Below are positions 1 through 7,740 of a stretch of 29,048 nucleotides of DNA, in pieces. The translations under genes and the position numbers were made by a program. Each line of letters begins with the position of its first letter. Within the stretch, counting starts at the first letter, position 1. This DNA is from a virus: positions 1 through 29,048 of the IMG/VR virus record IMGVR_UViG_3300035698_005470; one strand, 5' to 3'. Below the pieces are notes generated by a model. It saw nothing but the letters and a program-made list of their open reading frames with translations. It did not search any database and was not told where the DNA came from.

Positions 1-1
1 A

Positions 2-127
2 AATCATACAGTTCAACCACACCATTATAGTAAACTTGATTCTGAAAAATCCCATATGTTCGATTTGTTGACTAATGATGGAATGATAGTAATAGGGAAA
101 ATACCTACTAGATACGAGGAGAAATAA
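2..127 (+). CDS. C-terminal end of an unknown phage protein (partial)
   Basis: An open frame enters from the left edge and stops at TAA 125-127, giving 41 visible residues that end KIPTRYEEK. The SD GAGGAG of the next gene lies inside its last codons, and only one base separates this stop from the next ATG, as expected in a tightly packed phage operon. The visible part is polar and histidine-containing, with no motif I recognise. It is called a gene because the frame is open to the edge and the spacing to the neighbour fits; its function is unknown. Confidence 0.6.
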   Translation, partial: NHTVQPHHYSKLDSEKSHMFDLLTNDGMIVIGKIPTRYEEK

Positions 128-128
128 G

Positions 129-1214
129 ATGCCAAGGAAATTCACATTTGAAAAAGCAGTAAGAACAGAAGTGCCTATCTTGATAGGGCTTGCGGGACCG
201 TCCGGAGGTGGGAAAACATTGTCTGCCTTGAGACTTGCAAAAGGAATACAGAAAGTTTTTCCAGGTGAGATTATCGGTATTGATACCGAGTCAAACAGAA
301 TGAAACATTATGCAGATAGGTTTGATTTTAGACATACACCTTTCGGTCAACCTTTCGGCTCTCTTGATTATCTTGAAGTATTAGAACAGGCCGCAAAATT
401 AAAACCATCGGTTGTAATAGTGGATTCCATGAGCCACGAACATGAGGGGCTTGGCGGTCTGTTAGATCTACACGAAACTGAACTTGACAGAATGGCTGGT
501 GATGATTATGGGAAACGGTCAAGGATGGGAATGCTGGCTTGGCAGAAACCTAAGTCAAACCGCCGTAAACTTATCAACGGCCTTCTACAAATGAACAGTA
601 ATTTTATATTCTGTTTCAGGTCTAAAGAGTCAAGCCGACCCGGTAAAGATAAAAACGGCAAAAGTATAATAGAGAATTTCGGATTTGTTCCAATTGCAGG
701 TTCTGAATTTGTTTTTGAAATGACTATAAATATGTTATTACTTCCACATGCAAACGGTCACCCAACTTGGAAGTCAGACAATAAAGGCGAGACTTTAATG
801 ATGAAATTGCCTGAACAGTTTAAAAGTATATTTAATAAAGATGTACAATTGAATGAGGATATCGGAGAGAAGTTGGCACTGTGGGCAAAGGGTGATATTA
901 AGCCTAAGACTGTAAAACCTGAACCCGTAAAAACTGCAAGCCCTAAATCCAGACCCCAGGAACTAACAACCCTTGAAGATTATCTAACAGCCGGAAATAT
1001 ACCGGATAAAATAGTAGATATCAGAGGCCAGAAAGTAAACCTACTTACCAAAGCAAAAGGAGCGATTAAACATTTAAAATCCTTAGACTCTGATTTTACA
1101 AATAAAACAGCAGGCTATACTGATATTCTGACAGTGATCAAATTGATAGAAGAATCTCAGGAAGTTACAGGAGTTGTTACTGAAGATCAGGACAATGAGT
1201 TAGATATATTTTAA
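129..1214 (+). CDS. Sak4/RecA-like AAA ATPase (probable single-strand annealing or recombination protein)
   Basis: A 361-residue P-loop ATPase. Walker A is GPSGGGKT (residues 23-30) and a Walker B strand VVIVDS is at 95-100. The order and spacing resemble phage Sak4-type RecA-core ATPases, which help anneal or exchange single strands during phage recombination and replication. Residues 1 to about 240 form the ATPase core. A linker rich in lysine and proline (about 255-275) leads to an extra C-terminal region of about 85 residues ending DNELDIF, an acidic and hydrophobic tip like that of SSB. The start ATG has SD GAGGAG just upstream. The gene is followed 13 nt later by an unknown gene with its own AAGGAGG. 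The ATPase call is firm; the exact recombination role is inferred from family resemblance. Confidence 0.75.
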   Translation: MPRKFTFEKAVRTEVPILIGLAGPSGGGKTLSALRLAKGIQKVFPGEIIGIDTESNRMKHYADRFDFRHTPFGQPFGSLDYLEVLEQAAKLKPSVVIVDSMSHEHEGLGGLLDLHETELDRMAGDDYGKRSRMGMLAWQKPKSNRRKLINGLLQMNSNFIFCFRSKESSRPGKDKNGKSIIENFGFVPIAGSEFVFEMTINMLLLPHANGHPTWKSDNKGETLMMKLPEQFKSIFNKDVQLNEDIGEKLALWAKGDIKPKTVKPEPVKTASPKSRPQELTTLEDYLTAGNIPDKIVDIRGQKVNLLTKAKGAIKHLKSLDSDFTNKTAGYTDILTVIKLIEESQEVTGVVTEDQDNELDIF

Positions 1215-1227
1215 GGAGGAGTTATAA

Positions 1228-1623
1228 ATGAACGAATGGAACGAATTAAGAATAGATAATTTACCACCGGATATATTGACGGGGGATTATGAGTTTTCTT
1301 GTGGTAAACCAGGCATTTTAACATATAATAATTTAATAGAAAGCAGGATAACGGCTTTAGAATTTACAGCATTGAATGCAGAAGGAAAAACAACTCCGAA
1401 TGGAGATAGATACCATCCTTATTATTACCGAAAACCAGAACCGAAACAGCCGACACACACCGAGATTATGTCTAAGTGGTGGAATATGTCTGGATTATGG
1501 GTAAGAGTTGACGCTTATGAGCCGAGAGAACCAATGCCATATAGTGTGAATAGATTGTCAGGCTCTGTTAATAAAACATATTTTCTTGAAATAGAATCAG
1601 CAGATATACCACCGGAGGAATAA
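1228..1623 (+). CDS. Small phage protein, long paralogue of the gene at 28282
   Basis: A 131-residue soluble protein. Its N-terminus (NEWNELRIDNLPPDILTGDY) is almost identical to that of the 89-residue product at 28282-28551. The middle motif YYYRKPEPKQPTHTEIM also matches the YYYRKPEFKQLSHEEIM of that paralogue, which stops soon afterwards. The long form adds a C-terminal part containing KWWNMSGLWVRVDAY. Tryptophan-rich small proteins with a hxEIM motif recur in phage accessory regions, but I know no function. SD AAGGAGG precedes the ATG. The next gene starts right after this stop, so the two are probably translated together. Confidence 0.7.
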   Translation: MNEWNELRIDNLPPDILTGDYEFSCGKPGILTYNNLIESRITALEFTALNAEGKTTPNGDRYHPYYYRKPEPKQPTHTEIMSKWWNMSGLWVRVDAYEPREPMPYSVNRLSGSVNKTYFLEIESADIPPEE

Positions 1624-1959
1624 ATGAAAAAACTAATAATAATTATCACAGCAATACTTATTATGAGCTGTACAGTTGATACATCTAAGGAAGTTGAATA
1701 TAGAATTACTGGGACGGCTTCGACTGTAAACATAACTATCAATAATAGTGATGATGGGACGTCTCAATATAGTGATATGTCATTAACATGGAGCTATTTA
1801 TTCACTCAGGAGTCTGGATTTTTCCTATATGTATCGGCTCAAAATCAGGGTAGTTCTGGAAGTGTAACAACATCTATTTATATTGATGGTGATTTATATA
1901 AAACATCTACAAGTTCAGGGGCTTATGTTATTGCCTCAGCTTCTGGATCTATTGAATAA
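1624..1959 (+). CDS. Phage-encoded lipoprotein
   Basis: A 111-residue protein with a lipoprotein signal: lysines at 2-3, a hydrophobic core (LIIIITAILIM) and a lipobox IMSC, with the modified cysteine at residue 16. The mature part is about 95 residues, rich in Ser and Thr, with alternating beta-type hydrophobicity (for example EYRITGTASTVNITINN). It would be lipidated and anchored to a membrane. Phage lipoproteins are known to act in superinfection exclusion or as lysogenic surface modifiers, and late lipoproteins such as Rz1 act in lysis. No Rz-like proline-rich sequence is present and no spanin partner lies next to it. SD GGAGG lies just upstream of ATG 1624. It is the last plus-strand gene before the convergent tail genes. 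The lipoprotein call is strong; the role is unknown. Confidence 0.75.
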   Translation: MKKLIIIITAILIMSCTVDTSKEVEYRITGTASTVNITINNSDDGTSQYSDMSLTWSYLFTQESGFFLYVSAQNQGSSGSVTTSIYIDGDLYKTSTSSGAYVIASASGSIE

Positions 1960-1965
1960 TTATAC

Positions 1966-1986
1966 TAAGGGGCATCACGCCCCTTA
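1966..1986. terminator. Hairpin terminator between convergent operons
   Basis: A perfect 8-bp stem, TAAGGGGC (1966-1973) and GCCCCTTA (1979-1986), with a 5-nt loop. It lies exactly between the lipoprotein stop at 1959 and the stop of the last tail gene at 1989. The flanks are AT-rich on both sides but neither has a long pure U tract, so it may be a bidirectional terminator of moderate strength. Confidence 0.65.
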
Positions 1987-1988
1987 TA

Positions 1989-2426
1989 TTAAAATTTCCG
2001 ATAATAAACTGTAACCGGAGAACCTGCTGCATTATTTACCCTTACATTAGTTCCATCTGTGAAAAATAATCCACCTGTACTTACAGCATAAACTAGCCTC
2101 CAAGCTGCTGACATATTTGCAGTCACTGTTATATTTGCACTACCTGTAATTAAATAAACCCCACGGGCAGGAACCCAGGCAGACCCTGCCCCTACAGACT
2201 GGCTTGAATCGGTCGGGGCTACTGTTGGATTTATTGTACCTGACATATTTAGAGTTGTGACATTTGCTGTTGTAACATTCTCAGTTACAAAAGTAGGACT
2301 ATCACCACTTTCATATTTACCATCATCAAGGCTATTTAAATTAACCCCGATTTCGTTAATATCTGTAAACACTACCCCGTCATCTGATTCCCAATTTATT
2401 TTGGGTGCTGTTGTTAGACTGCTCAT
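1989..2426 (-). CDS. Tail-tip or tail-fibre associated structural protein
   Basis: A 145-residue, Thr/Ser/Val/Asn-rich, beta-type protein with few charges and almost no Lys. It contains repeated strands such as FVTENVTTANVTTLNMSG and ends in an aromatic, basic VTVYYRKF. Such composition and last-gene position are typical of distal tail or fibre proteins in phage structural operons. Its ATG shares a base with the stop of the upstream gene (TAATG), so it is probably translationally coupled. It is the last gene of the minus-strand morphogenesis operon before the terminator hairpin. The structural assignment rests on context and composition; no exact family can be named. Confidence 0.55.
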   Translation of the reverse strand: MSSLTTAPKINWESDDGVVFTDINEIGVNLNSLDDGKYESGDSPTFVTENVTTANVTTLNMSGTINPTVAPTDSSQSVGAGSAWVPARGVYLITGSANITVTANMSAAWRLVYAVSTGGLFFTDGTNVRVNNAAGSPVTVYYRKF

Positions 2427-2941
2427 TAGACAGCTACTTTTTTAATAGCTGCTATTGTAGTACAGGAATCAACTTTTAAAGTGATATCCCTGAGCCTTTT
2501 TTTCTCTGCCTTAATAGTTGTAACACTGTTATTATTCTCAAGAGCTTTTAAAAATGCTACGTCCTGAGCTTCAAGAAGAGGTTTTCTATCACCTCTCAAT
2601 TTTTCCTTCCAGATTTCTTTTGATTTTGGGATATCTTCTTTAAGATCGAAAGTCCACGCATTTCTTAGTTGTCTGTCAGATGGTAATTCTGACTCGTCTA
2701 CTATTTTATACTCTGCACCTTTTGGTATGTCTTTCATTGCTCTGTCAAGTCCTGATCTTGTTTCAGTATGAAATTCATAAACTGCCTTTGTGATAACTTT
2801 TGCAGGGACTAATTTTCCATCCACGACTTTTGCAGGTTCGACAATTGCGGGAATATTTCTATCAACAATTTTTTCTTGATAATCCCCTGTTGGTGTTATA
2901 ACTGATATTCCTGTTTCTGTTTTGTATATTATTTTTTTCAT
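2426..2941 (-). CDS. Small tail protein, tail-fibre-assembly-like
   Basis: A 171-residue protein that starts MKKIIYKTETG. The start at 2941 is preferred because AAGGAG lies at the right distance; a longer frame reaches 2992 but would overlap the upstream gene. The centre contains YKIVDESELPSDRQLRNAW, followed by a charged helical region (KSKEIWKEKLRGDRKPLLEAQDVAFLKALE). This pattern is known from short proteins at the tail-fibre end of many phages and prophages, where they are thought to assist fibre assembly or to be minor tail components. It is flanked by two beta-rich tail proteins. The phage tail-region call is good; the chaperone versus structural role is undecided. Confidence 0.65.
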   Translation of the reverse strand: MKKIIYKTETGISVITPTGDYQEKIVDRNIPAIVEPAKVVDGKLVPAKVITKAVYEFHTETRSGLDRAMKDIPKGAEYKIVDESELPSDRQLRNAWTFDLKEDIPKSKEIWKEKLRGDRKPLLEAQDVAFLKALENNNSVTTIKAEKKRLRDITLKVDSCTTIAAIKKVAV

Positions 2942-2951
2942 GTTTATCTCC

Positions 2952-3377
2952 TTATGATCCGAATATTTGAACACAGATAGTATCTCTATCAACGCTTGTT
3001 CCCTCAGTATTGTCTAGTCTAATCTCACAACTAGTTGTTAATAATGTTACTAAATTCATGTTTGTCTCGGCAGAACTAGCACCAGAATTACCACCATTCC
3101 CTGACACTGAATAATTAGCATTACTCATTGCATTTGTTAGGTTTAAAGTATAATCACCCGTCCCATTATCGGTAATACTAGAAACATTAAAATCATCCGT
3201 TATAGCAACCGTCCCAGTTCCGTTAAAATTAACCCACGCTTTACAAATCTGCGTATCATCCATAAACACGTCATGTGTAATACTTTTATTTACACCTGAC
3301 TGAACTATTGTTGCCTGATCGGTTCCGCTCCATGTTGTTGCTACTGTCTGTGCTGATATTTTTTGACCTGTTGCCAT
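2952..3377 (-). CDS. Tail fibre-like protein with the KAWVNFNGTGTVAI motif
   Basis: A 141-residue beta-rich protein containing KAWVNFNGTGTVAI, then DDFNVSSITDNGTGDYTLNL and a TNAMSNANYSVSG segment. This block is a well-known C-terminal or tip domain of phage tail fibres, here as a free-standing small gene. It probably forms a trimeric tip that contacts the host surface. SD GGAGG precedes the ATG. It lies directly downstream of the large tail hub gene, where receptor-contact proteins are expected. Residues before the motif (about 1-45) contain a Thr/Gln/Ser-rich N-terminus likely to attach to the hub. Confidence 0.75.
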   Translation of the reverse strand: MATGQKISAQTVATTWSGTDQATIVQSGVNKSITHDVFMDDTQICKAWVNFNGTGTVAITDDFNVSSITDNGTGDYTLNLTNAMSNANYSVSGNGGNSGASSAETNMNLVTLLTTSCEIRLDNTEGTSVDRDTICVQIFGS

Positions 3378-3387
3378 ATAACCTCCG

Positions 3388-5517
3388 TTATTCTAATACT
3401 ATAAATAAATCATCTTCAGTGATTAAATTATCACCAGTTTCCGTCAACATTACTGTTGTTAAAGTTACCCTTCCTTTCTGTACCATATTTAATCCACCAT
3501 CATAATTTATCTGTTGACTGACTAAATTATATTCTTTAGTTGAATATAAATCAGTTATGGAAATACGATCATCATTTTCAAGTGCCGGATTTCCACCAGG
3601 TGAAAAAGTGACTATTAAATCCCGTTGTGGATCTTTGAAAGATTTCAGTAATGTATTTGCAATTTTGCCGGCTAAATTATTATCCTGCAGAAAATCATTT
3701 GACTTGTAGTTTAAAAAGAAAGTCCCATTATCATCAATCGAATCTTGATCTAATGCCGTAATTGTCTTCTGACCTGCTACCGCATAAGTAGACCCAACAA
3801 CTTTAATCCTAAAATCCTGACTTGAAGTATTTGTATTCGTAACCTCAACAGTTCCACCCCATGCAAATAGGCTAGAGTCAGTAACTGTTACCCCTGATAC
3901 TGCAGGGTCGACTGTTGCCACCCCATCGGATATCGGTTTTGTTTTATAAGTAATTTCGTATTCAGTGACAGCACTTGCAGCGATGGTTTCAAGATCCGCA
4001 GCCGTGGTCTGATAAACAGTTACACTTGTAGTTGCTACAATTGGTTGAGTGGTGACAGATATTTTATTAACGATATTTTCATATATTGGTTGATTAGATT
4101 TATCTGTATAGTCTGACCTGTCATATGTTAATTCAGTTTCTAAATTATTCACTTCAAAATAGTCAACTGATTGAACTTGTATAAGTCCGGCACGGTCAAC
4201 AAATACAGCAGCACTACAACTCTCTGCTAAAATCTGTAATGCTTTTCGATGACTAATATTATTAAACCATCCGAAAGGTACGACATAAATTGAACCATCA
4301 AGAACGGTATCAATATTATATTCAGTATTTGCGAGTCCTGCATCCTGAAGAACAATTACAAACCATTCAGAAAAAGTATTTGCTGTTATTACTGTTGAAG
4401 TTGTAATCATAGACTGATCTAAAATATCCAGCCTATCTCTTGCCCGTACACTTGCTGTTATATCTGAGTCCGGAACATTCCAGCCTCCCGTCCACCCTGT
4501 GAAAATTGGTACAAATTCAAACATGCCGGAAGATGTTAAAACACCTATTTCAATATCTACTTTATTATTAGTTTTCACTATTCCGAAAAGTGGGCTTGCT
4601 GTATTTCCTGCGTCAAATCGTCTATCAAAATTCATGATAGATAAATCTGCTTCATTACTTGCAATATTCCCAGTCGGTACAGAATTATTATTTGAAATTT
4701 CCCGCTGTTCTGTAACTGTGAAATTATCAATATTATTTGATGTATAAGTCTCAAAAACTGATGTAACAAGCTCTATAATTTTAGGGACTCGATAAGGATC
4801 TGACCATGCTGTGATTTGCAAAACGATACTTGTAATATTTGTCAAAGGTGTAATGTCTTGTGAGTAAGTAGTTAAAGTATTTGTTGTTATAGTTTCGGTT
4901 CCTTCAAGACTTGCACCTGCATAAAATTCAACTGTAAAATCAACAGGATATTCTGAACGCTGATCGTCGCCTGTAATCTGGAAAGATGTAACCGGACGAG
5001 CCGAAAAAGAAACAACTACGCCCTGATTCCCTGGTATAACAGAATTTAGATCCCCAGCAGCATCGCCCCACCAGCCAACCTCGTTAAAACTTGCCTCTAC
5101 ATCATCGGGCATAAAATGCCATGTCCCGTCCAGCCTATTTACTGCTTGATTAAAATCAGTTTCAGTCTGTATAAAATCCGCTGCATCCTCTGTAATAATA
5201 TCCTGACCGTCTTGAGTTATCATATTATTAAGAACGTTTTCAGTCTCTAATGAAAACCATTTGTAAGTTGTCTCTGATCTACCGTTTACAACTTGACTAT
5301 TTTGAGTTGCTAAATTATCACCCTCTGATTTTAAGGCTTGATCATCTTCAGTTATAAAAATAAGGCTTGCATCTTCTAGTAAAAAATCAGTTCCAATTGA
5401 ATCAGCTTCTATAGTCGTATCAAGAAAAGCGTCTGTATAATTTATTTTTATACGGGCGGTTATTTTCCTTGCGTTGTCTGCTATTGCTGTGTCAAAAGGG
5501 GCTGTGGTTGTTAGCAT
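3388..5517 (-). CDS. Large tail hub/tip protein
   Basis: A 709-residue protein, the largest in the tail module. The start at 5517 (MLTTTAPFDT) is preferred because it begins one base after the previous stop (TAAaATG) with GGAGCAGG upstream; a frame from 5550 would overlap that gene. Residues about 25-120 contain acidic strands such as FITEDD and IITEDA. Residues about 130-265 look like a galactose-binding-like beta sandwich. Residues 270-480 contain an ERREIS-like hub segment with ARDRLDILDQS and the region ISHRKALQILAESCSAAVF, which resembles tail hub or baseplate proteins that close the tail tube. The C-terminus repeats the acidic pattern (LTETGDNLITEDD). Position after the tape measure and the small distal tail protein supports a central fibre or hub role. 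Confidence 0.65.
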   Translation of the reverse strand: MLTTTAPFDTAIADNARKITARIKINYTDAFLDTTIEADSIGTDFLLEDASLIFITEDDQALKSEGDNLATQNSQVVNGRSETTYKWFSLETENVLNNMITQDGQDIITEDAADFIQTETDFNQAVNRLDGTWHFMPDDVEASFNEVGWWGDAAGDLNSVIPGNQGVVVSFSARPVTSFQITGDDQRSEYPVDFTVEFYAGASLEGTETITTNTLTTYSQDITPLTNITSIVLQITAWSDPYRVPKIIELVTSVFETYTSNNIDNFTVTEQREISNNNSVPTGNIASNEADLSIMNFDRRFDAGNTASPLFGIVKTNNKVDIEIGVLTSSGMFEFVPIFTGWTGGWNVPDSDITASVRARDRLDILDQSMITTSTVITANTFSEWFVIVLQDAGLANTEYNIDTVLDGSIYVVPFGWFNNISHRKALQILAESCSAAVFVDRAGLIQVQSVDYFEVNNLETELTYDRSDYTDKSNQPIYENIVNKISVTTQPIVATTSVTVYQTTAADLETIAASAVTEYEITYKTKPISDGVATVDPAVSGVTVTDSSLFAWGGTVEVTNTNTSSQDFRIKVVGSTYAVAGQKTITALDQDSIDDNGTFFLNYKSNDFLQDNNLAGKIANTLLKSFKDPQRDLIVTFSPGGNPALENDDRISITDLYSTKEYNLVSQQINYDGGLNMVQKGRVTLTTVMLTETGDNLITEDDLFIVLE

Positions 5518-5518
5518 T

Positions 5519-5899
5519 TTATACCTGCTCCAAATTGATAGTAACACCATTATGATAATAAATATCTTTTACGAGTACAGACCCAAATGATGGAGCCGAC
5601 ATTTTAACAGTTCTTGTTACCGTTGCCCCTGATTGAATTGTATATTTAAAACTCAGGAATGAACCGTTCGTTATTTGCAGTTTAAAAATATCTGTGATAA
5701 CTGTTTTATTAGCCTCACTTACTACACCATAAACAATTGTAAACCCTTCTTTAGAATTGGTAAAATCAGTATGAAGAGTCCCGTCGGCACTGCGTCCCTC
5801 TGTACTTATAAGAGCATTATCAAAAGAGGTGAAACTCCGGCTGTCAGTTGGCAGGGTAACTTCAGATCCTGCAAGACCTAATTGAATTATCTGACTCAT
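5519..5899 (-). CDS. Small minor/distal tail protein
   Basis: A 126-residue beta-rich protein with no signal peptide. It sits between the tape measure and the hub, the slot taken by lambda gpM or by distal tail proteins. Its ATG overlaps the tape measure stop by four bases (ATGA), which indicates coupled translation. Visible features are LPTDSRSFTSFDNALISTEGRSADGTLHTDF in the N-terminal half and VTINLEQV at the end. The dimension fits gpM-like proteins (about 110 residues in lambda) better than full distal tail proteins. The role at the tail tip is inferred from position. Confidence 0.55.
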   Translation of the reverse strand: MSQIIQLGLAGSEVTLPTDSRSFTSFDNALISTEGRSADGTLHTDFTNSKEGFTIVYGVVSEANKTVITDIFKLQITNGSFLSFKYTIQSGATVTRTVKMSAPSFGSVLVKDIYYHNGVTINLEQV

Positions 5900-7740
5900 A
5901 CGGTTATCCCCCTTCTCTGTTCTTCATCTCTCATAAATGGAAATAATCTTCTTGCGGTTTCTCTCATTTTATTATCATCATTTAATGAAAACATAGAATT
6001 GAAATTCTGTGTGTTATTAGTTGTACTTGAATTTATCCGGCTTGCTATTTTATCGGCAAATGGATCTGTGGCAGCACTTGTCAACGGCATTGCCATTTCA
6101 TGAACTCCTGCTTCTGCCATTATTGCAGGTACGCCACCAGTTGCGGGTGCTAATACTCCACCCTCTGCGAGATTTTGAATCAGTCCAGACCCTGCAAATA
6201 ACCCAGCGGCTGCGGCTGTATAACCTCCAGCGGATGCAAATAAACCAGGGGCTAAAGGAGCTGTAACTATCCCTGCAAGAGCTGCCACACCGTCGGCAAC
6301 TGCAATTGCTGCCTTGCCTAATGCCTGTTGAGCGAGTCCTTCAAGAAATGCTGACATAGCATCTTTTCCGGCCTGTTTTAAAATACCCCAAACTGTGACG
6401 CCTTCATCTCCCATTTGTTTAAAAGCTGTTGCAAAAGCTCCTAAGCCGTCTACTGCGAGCGTTTCATAATCTATTCCTAGTTGTTCGACTGCTTTAGATT
6501 CTCTTCCTAGACCTATCATCCCTTCTTCATGTCTTAATGCTTCTACATCTGATACGTGTATTATCGCCTCTGCTAATTCTGTTTCAACTTCTACACGATC
6601 CTCAATTGAACCGTTTAATTCTTCAGTAGCCTGAAACTCTGCAAGTTTTAAATCTAATAACTCTTGTTCTGAATTAAACTGCCTCTGAACTGTATCAGTA
6701 GTTATTTTTCTTAAATCTAATTCGTCCTCTAAACCTATAAGAAGATTTTTGGCAGTCTCAATACCATTTTTTAATCCTCTCTCTCTTTGCCCTAATACAC
6801 CATTACTATTTGCAAGTGCATCAGCGTATCTACTTTCTGCAAGCTCCAAGTTTTCTGTTGACTGTGATATTTTATCCTGAACTTTTTGCTGTTCAAATTG
6901 TGCAAGTGTTAATTCTTCAATAATTGTGGCTTCACCTCTAACAGCTTTACTTCTTAAAAAGTGAGCTTTTATCGAACTGTTAACAGCTGAAATTTCTCTA
7001 TTTAATTCTTTAACAAAAGGCTGTATGCCATTTGCAATAACTTGCCCTAATAATTCTTCAGTATCACCAAATGAATTATTTAACTGTGTAATACTTCCTG
7101 TTGCCGTATCAGCTGCTGCTCTTGCAACGCCCCCGAACTGACTTTCTAACTCTTCTAAAATTATATTTTGAGCGCCTGCAAGATCATTCATTCCTACCAT
7201 AGTTTTGATGGTTTCTTCTTGCGAGTCAGAAAACTGAATACCAACACGCCTCATCGCTGTTAGCCCCTGAATTGGATCGTTTAGAGCCTTACCTAATTGG
7301 ACAGTACTTTCTTTTAAGCCCTGCCCCATAGCTTCTGAAACGTCAAGAATACTTTCTAAAGCACGGGGGAAAATATCTCCACCAATATCTTTAAAAGTTA
7401 ATAGCAGGCTTTCAGCTCCAATTATTGCCTCGTCACCAAATTTAGTTACACCCTGTAAAGCTGTAGCCATTTTTAATAACTCGGTAGAAGTCAATCCGGC
7501 CGCTGACCCGGTAGATTTTATAGTTGCATTTAGTTTAGCCTCGGCCTGTTCCTGAATTGCAAAAGCCTTTACAGCTTTAGCACCTAGGGCAACTATAGCG
7601 GCGGCAATTGCTGCATAAGCAAGCACTGAAGCTTTTGAGAATTTCTTTGTTTTCTTTTCAGAGCCTTTGATAGACTTATCTAATGAAGAATTATCGCCCT
7701 CGATCTTTACAAGTAACTTGCCTAAAAAACTTCCTGCCAT
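5896..7740 (-). CDS. Tape measure protein
   Basis: A 614-residue protein that fixes tail length and probably helps DNA entry. The N-terminus has a lysine-rich stretch followed by a hydrophobic segment (YAAIAAAIVALGAKAV, about 43-58). A long Ala/Glu/Leu/Gln-rich helical and coiled-coil body follows (about 60-410). Near the C-terminus are hydrophobic segments (GVAALAGIVTAPLAPGLFA and AAAAGLFAGSG) and a motif EGGVLAPATGGVPAIMAEAG, which is characteristic of the C-termini of lambda-type tape measure proteins. At about 0.15 nm per residue this would give a tail near 90 nm, a short-to-medium siphovirus tail. The ATG overlaps the stop of the GT frameshift product (TAATG at 7738-7742). Confidence 0.88.
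   Translation of the reverse strand: MAGSFLGKLLVKIEGDNSSLDKSIKGSEKKTKKFSKASVLAYAAIAAAIVALGAKAVKAFAIQEQAEAKLNATIKSTGSAAGLTSTELLKMATALQGVTKFGDEAIIGAESLLLTFKDIGGDIFPRALESILDVSEAMGQGLKESTVQLGKALNDPIQGLTAMRRVGIQFSDSQEETIKTMVGMNDLAGAQNIILEELESQFGGVARAAADTATGSITQLNNSFGDTEELLGQVIANGIQPFVKELNREISAVNSSIKAHFLRSKAVRGEATIIEELTLAQFEQQKVQDKISQSTENLELAESRYADALANSNGVLGQRERGLKNGIETAKNLLIGLEDELDLRKITTDTVQRQFNSEQELLDLKLAEFQATEELNGSIEDRVEVETELAEAIIHVSDVEALRHEEGMIGLGRESKAVEQLGIDYETLAVDGLGAFATAFKQMGDEGVTVWGILKQAGKDAMSAFLEGLAQQALGKAAIAVADGVAALAGIVTAPLAPGLFASAGGYTAAAAGLFAGSGLIQNLAEGGVLAPATGGVPAIMAEAGVHEMAMPLTSAATDPFADKIASRINSSTTNNTQNFNSMFSLNDDNKMRETARRLFPFMRDEEQRRGITV

Noticed and set aside
26-32. TATAGTA, half of the 26118 palindrome, as an extra operator
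   Set aside because: A 7-mer like this is expected several times by chance in AT-rich DNA, and it is not paired here.
2942-2992. Longer start at 2992 for the small tail protein
   Set aside because: It would overlap the upstream fibre gene and lacks an SD; the start at 2941 has AAGGAG.
5518-5550. Longer start at 5550 for the tail hub
   Set aside because: It overlaps the end of the small tail gene; the ATG at 5517 is directly after that stop with an SD-like GGAGCAGG.
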